Position numbers and translations under genes: made by a program. A stretch of DNA of 33,942 bases from Candidatus Methylomirabilis sp. (GTDB lineage Bacteria; Oederibacteriota; PGYV01; DYJU01): NCBI GenBank assembly GCA_020722985.1, contig DYJU01000019.1, positions 1 to 33,942 of the forward strand, read 5' to 3'. This document shows positions 33,546 through 33,942 of this stretch, one piece after another (position 1 is the first letter of the stretch; each line of letters begins with the position of its first letter). Below the pieces are notes generated by a model that was not told the DNA's origin, made no database searches, and saw nothing but the letters and a program-made list of their open reading frames with translations.

Positions 33546-33685
33546 GAGTGGCATGCACCACTCACGGAGTTTACCATATATCCGAATGAAATGAATGATA
33601 TATGGCTCGGGTGCATGCCCTGAACCCGAACGAAGTGAGCATGCCCTATACTTAAACATAGTGAGTGGTAGAGGGTGGTTCAGGG
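33546..33685. repeat. Nested inverted-repeat element downstream of tRNA-Asn
   Basis: Within 140 bases I find several perfect inverted repeats: GGCATGCACC/GGTGCATGCC (33550-33559, 33610-33619), CCATATATC/GATATATGG (33574-33582, 33597-33605), CCCTGAACC/GGTTCAGGG (33618-33626, 33677-33685), ACCACTCAC/GTGAGTGGT (33557-33565, 33661-33669) and GAGTGG/CCACTC (33546-33563). An 8-base arm with one mismatch, CCCTATAC/GTAGAGGG, lies at 33644-33675. G+C is 55 of 120 at 33541-33660, far above the surroundings. No T tract follows, so a plain terminator is unlikely. Confidence 0.8.
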
Positions 33686-33786
33686 TTAACAGTGCAGGGG
33701 ATTTAAGATATATAGTTTGATTAGGCGAAGTAGTTCTACCATTTTAGGTTATGAGCTATTTTCCCTTAAAAGAAAAGGAATAAAGA

Positions 33787-33942
33787 ATGCCTGGTTGTTT
33801 GATAGAAATATTTGAAGATAAAAAAGTTATAGAGAAGATACAAAGACGTTTGCCATATCTGTTCCAACTCGCGGAATTGGAAAGCTAAAGAGCAGGCAAA
33901 ACAGGAATGGAAGTTGGTTCAGTTCGTGAGAGAATAATAGTT
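33787..33942 (+). pseudogene. ThaI-like type II restriction endonuclease, N-terminus, with in-frame stop
   Basis: From an ATG at 33787 (AAAAGGA upstream) the frame reads MPGCLIEIFEDKKVIEKIQ, then RRLPYLFQLAELES, then TAA (33886-33888), then RAGKTGMEVGSVRERIIV to the window edge without further stops. From memory, ThaI-family endonucleases have a LPYLFxLAELESSRAGKxGMEVGS-type block here, so the TAA falls exactly where a serine is expected and the reading frame is otherwise kept. This looks like a nonsense mutation or a base-call error in a restriction gene; the rest lies outside the window. Family assignment is from recalled similarity over about 50 residues. Confidence 0.55.

Noticed and set aside
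33546-33605. Hairpins after tRNA-Asn as a simple terminator
   Set aside because: No T tract follows any of the stems, and the structure is far more elaborate than a terminator.
1-33942. CRISPR array, cas genes, rRNA, origin of replication
   Set aside because: No regularly spaced direct repeats, no cas-like proteins, no rRNA-like sequence and no DnaA-box cluster were seen.

Overview
The window is a very AT-rich, densely packed bacterial chromosome segment with nearly everything on the minus strand. A diderm (outer-membrane-bearing) cell is implied by a beta-barrel protein ending in Phe, a LolA-like outer-membrane lipoprotein-sorting protein with LolCDE-type ABC parts, and a CDP-3,6-dideoxyhexose pathway of the kind used for surface polysaccharide. 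Base composition, TTG/GTG starts and PA14-tailed GT-C glycosyltransferases would fit an uncultured candidate-phylum lineage, but I cannot place the phylum from sequence alone.

Region 1 (1-18162, minus) is a surface-glycan locus. Read in the direction of transcription it holds two large GT39-like membrane glycosyltransferases with PA14-like tails, then rfbF, a four-helix-bundle gene inserted with its own repeats, rfbG, rfbH, a two-domain FkbM-type methyltransferase, an NAD-dependent epimerase/dehydratase, a polyprenyl-phosphate-type GT2, a split transketolase pair, a third GT39-PA14 protein and an edge-truncated membrane protein. RfbF, RfbG and RfbH make a CDP-4-keto-3,6-dideoxyhexose. The transketolase pair and the epimerase could then add and reduce a two-carbon branch. 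The GT2 could load the sugar on a lipid carrier for the three GT-C enzymes. That last chain of steps is inference.

Region 2 (18228-20671, minus) is a Fur-family regulator followed by feoA and feoB, with overlapping genes, a strong sigma70-type promoter and a Fur-box-like dyad. A rho-independent terminator separates it from the upstream genes.

Region 3 (21247-29918, minus) is an ABC export or sorting module (two FtsX/LolE-type permeases, a LolA-like protein, an outer-membrane barrel, an ATPase), followed by a UvrD-type helicase fused to a RecB-type Fe-S nuclease and a lone STAS-domain antagonist.

Region 4 (30315-33376, minus) is a three-gene unit: a double-rhodanese membrane protein, a MauE/DoxX-like membrane protein and a DUF1846 (UPF0371) protein. 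A GC-richer repeat-like island (about 29950-30260) separates it from region 3.

Region 5 (33400-33942, plus) carries tRNA-Asn(GTT), a dense set of nested inverted repeats just after it, and the start of a ThaI-like type II restriction endonuclease gene with an in-frame stop codon. This looks like the edge of an accessory island at a tRNA gene.
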